6,734 nt of DNA from Flavobacterium psychrophilum (GTDB taxonomy: Bacteria > Bacteroidota > Bacteroidia > Flavobacteriales > Flavobacteriaceae): NCBI GenBank assembly GCA_945907225.1, contig CAMDSN010000091.1, positions 1 through 6,734 of the forward strand. Reading direction: 5' to 3'. The position numbers were made by a program, and so were the translations under genes. The notes below the pieces were generated by a model. It worked only from the letters and a program-made list of their open reading frames with translations, was not told where the DNA came from and did no database searches. This document shows, in pieces, positions 5,325 through 6,734 of this stretch (within the stretch, counting starts at the first letter, position 1; every line of letters begins with the position of its first letter).

Positions 5325-6395
5325 ATGAGTAAAATTAAATTCAACCTCCTAATTATGATGTGTTTTGGAATATTCTATTCCACAGCTCAAACCAAATCGA
5401 AACAAACTACTAATAAAGCTTCGACCTCTGCAAAATCAAATACCGTAAAAACAAACTCAAATGAAGGATTGTTTGCGGAGATGACAACCTCGAAAGGAAA
5501 AATTGTAATTCAATTAGAATATCAAAAAACACCCATTACGGTTGCCAATTTTATTTCACTTGCAGAAGGAACAAACAAGTATGTAAAAAATGAAAACCTT
5601 ATCGGGAAGCCATTTTTTAACGGACTAAAATTTCACAGGGTAATTGCCGATTTTATGATACAAGGTGGTGATCCTCAAGGGAATGGTTCAGGAGGACCAG
5701 GTTATTCTTTTAAAGATGAAATCACCGATGCTAAATTTGACAAAGCTGGAATCCTTGCTATGGCCAACTCAGGGCCAAGTACTAACGGATCTCAATTTTT
5801 TATTACACATAAAGAGACATCATGGTTAACAGGAAAACATACTATTTTTGGTTATGTGATTTCAGGGCAAGATGTGGTAAATAAAATCGCTCAAGATGAT
5901 TTAATTATGGAAGTAGTAATTGTTAGAAAAGGTGATGAAGCTAAGAAATTTGATGCTGCAACAATTTTTGGTGATTATATGGACAACAAGGCTATTGAAG
6001 AAGAAAAAGAAGCAATGTTGAGAGCGCAGGCATCACAAATCGCTTTAAAAGAATTTGAAAGTGGAAAAACAACAGCTAGTGGTTTAAAATATATTGTATT
6101 AGTGGAAGGTACAGGGGCTAGTCCGGTAGCAACTAGTAATGTGAAAGTACATTACACTGGTACATTCCTTGACGGTAAGGTATTTGACAGCAGCGTACAG
6201 CGTGGTGAACCTATTGATTTTCCATTAAATCAAGTAATCCCAGGATGGACAGAAGGTGTTCAATTAATGAAGGAAGGTGCAAAATATAAATTTTACATCC
6301 CTTACAAATTAGCTTATGGAGAAAGAGCTATGGGCCCAATTCCAGCGAAAAGTGATTTAATTTTTGAAGTAGAATTATTAAAAATAAATCAATAA
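5325..6395 (+). CDS. Cyclophilin-FKBP dual peptidyl-prolyl isomerase, secreted form
   Basis: This 356-residue protein has a Sec signal peptide (hydrophobic 7-19, likely cut after Ala21 in STAQ) and no lipobox. A Ser/Thr/Lys-rich spacer (23-45) precedes a cyclophilin domain (about 48-212). The active-site residues are all present: Arg105 in FHRV, Phe110-Met111-Gln113 in FMIQGGDP, MANSGPSTNGSQFFI (146-160), Trp167 and His172. A helical linker (about 215-248) leads to a C-terminal FKBP domain (about 250-353) with Tyr277, Phe287-Asp288, VIPGWTEGV with Trp308, Tyr331 in AYGERA, and Phe347. Both isomerase sites look competent. It is a clear paralogue of the preceding gene, sharing more than half its cyclophilin residues by eye, and has the more canonical sequence. 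It lies 104 bp downstream, across the heptamer array, with no recognisable promoter of its own, so read-through from the gldI operon is likely. A strong terminator follows the stop. A periplasmic role in folding envelope proteins is inferred. Confidence 0.92.
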   Translation: MSKIKFNLLIMMCFGIFYSTAQTKSKQTTNKASTSAKSNTVKTNSNEGLFAEMTTSKGKIVIQLEYQKTPITVANFISLAEGTNKYVKNENLIGKPFFNGLKFHRVIADFMIQGGDPQGNGSGGPGYSFKDEITDAKFDKAGILAMANSGPSTNGSQFFITHKETSWLTGKHTIFGYVISGQDVVNKIAQDDLIMEVVIVRKGDEAKKFDAATIFGDYMDNKAIEEEKEAMLRAQASQIALKEFESGKTTASGLKYIVLVEGTGASPVATSNVKVHYTGTFLDGKVFDSSVQRGEPIDFPLNQVIPGWTEGVQLMKEGAKYKFYIPYKLAYGERAMGPIPAKSDLIFEVELLKINQ

Positions 6396-6416
6396 AGAAG
6401 TATTTATACTATTGAT

Positions 6417-6443
6417 AAAAAAAGCCCCGCGGGGCTTTTTTTT
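6417..6443. terminator. Symmetric intrinsic terminator between convergent genes
   Basis: AAAGCCCCGCGGGGCTTT at 6421-6438 is a perfect palindrome. It is flanked by an A run (6417-6423) and a T run (6436-6443), so either strand folds into a GC-rich hairpin followed by a U tract. It lies 21 bp after the stop of the second isomerase gene on the plus strand and touches the stop codon of the convergent permease gene on the minus strand. It should therefore work in both directions. Confidence 0.93.
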
Positions 6444-6734
6444 ATTCTTTTTTCTTCATAAAAATATAATAAACAGGAACTCCTAATGCTACAATAAACA
6501 AACCTAAACTTGTATTTCGAGTATCATAAATAACCAAATCGACACAAATAAGACCTGTGATAACCATATACAATATGGGAACAAAAGGATAACCAAAAGC
6601 TTTATATGGTCGATCTGCATTGGGTTCTTTCTTTCTAAGAATGAATAAACCTCCAATTGTTAGAATATAAAACAACAAAGACGCAAAAGTAGCGTAAGCC
6701 AATAAATCGCCATATCGACCAGTCAAACATAAGA
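6442..6734 (-). CDS. APC-family amino-acid permease, C-terminal part (runs off right edge)
   Basis: The last 96 codons of a membrane transporter are read on the minus strand, from the right edge to a TAA at 6444-6442. The frame is open to base 6734. The TTG near 6726 is an internal leucine codon, not a believable start, because the family pattern LTGRYGDLLAYATFASLLFY already begins upstream of it. Three hydrophobic helices are visible, separated by the loop RKKEPNADRPYKAFGYPFVP. This loop is typical of APC-superfamily amino-acid transporters close to their C-terminus, as is the short basic end MKKKE. The protein should sit in the inner membrane and import or exchange amino acids; the substrate cannot be told from this part. 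The stop codon lies in the shared terminator, leaving essentially no 3' untranslated region before the hairpin. Confidence 0.85.
   Translation of the reverse strand, partial: LCLTGRYGDLLAYATFASLLFYILTIGGLFILRKKEPNADRPYKAFGYPFVPILYMVITGLICVDLVIYDTRNTSLGLFIVALGVPVYYIFMKKKE

Overview
The window looks like chromosome from a gliding member of the Flavobacteriaceae (Bacteroidota), probably Flavobacterium or a close relative. The evidence is the low GC content, an exact Bacteroidota-type -7 promoter box (TAnnTTTG), the lack of Shine-Dalgarno-like leaders, and a clear gldI gliding-motility lipoprotein gene beside two cyclophilin-FKBP fusion proteins. No rRNA, tRNA, CRISPR array, insertion sequence or phage gene was seen. 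No gene-free stretch exceeds 180 bp.

Left part (1-1095, minus strand): a cyanophycin breakdown pair. A complete cyanophycinase gene (cphB) is followed 52 bp downstream by the start of a plant-type asparaginase / isoaspartyl peptidase (iaaA), which runs off the left edge. Together they would cut cyanophycin to beta-Asp-Arg dipeptides and then to Asp and Arg.

Middle (1096-6395, plus strand): after a 180 bp divergent spacer with a good promoter at 1207-1240 come rluF (23S rRNA pseudouridine synthase), crcB (fluoride channel), nrnA (DHH-family nanoRNase / pAp phosphatase), gldI (FKBP-like gliding lipoprotein), a cyclophilin-FKBP lipoprotein and a second, secreted cyclophilin-FKBP protein. Gaps are 7 bp (rluF-crcB), 60 bp (crcB-nrnA), 4 bp (nrnA-gldI) and 1 bp (gldI-first isomerase). 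The two dual isomerases are 104 bp apart, with ten perfect copies of the heptamer TTGATAA between them. Three consecutive genes therefore encode exported prolyl-isomerase-family proteins, a cell-envelope folding cluster probably serving outer-membrane and gliding proteins.

Right edge (6417-6734): a strong symmetric hairpin terminator separates the last isomerase from a convergent gene. That gene is the C-terminal end of an APC-family amino-acid permease, and its stop codon lies inside the terminator's T tract.

Most of the window is ordinary housekeeping or family-typical sequence, and no wholly new system is evident. The best leads are the heptamer array between the isomerase paralogues, an active-site-proximal insertion in the first isomerase, the degenerate FKBP pocket of GldI, and a 7-bp direct repeat whose contraction would fuse rluF in frame to crcB.
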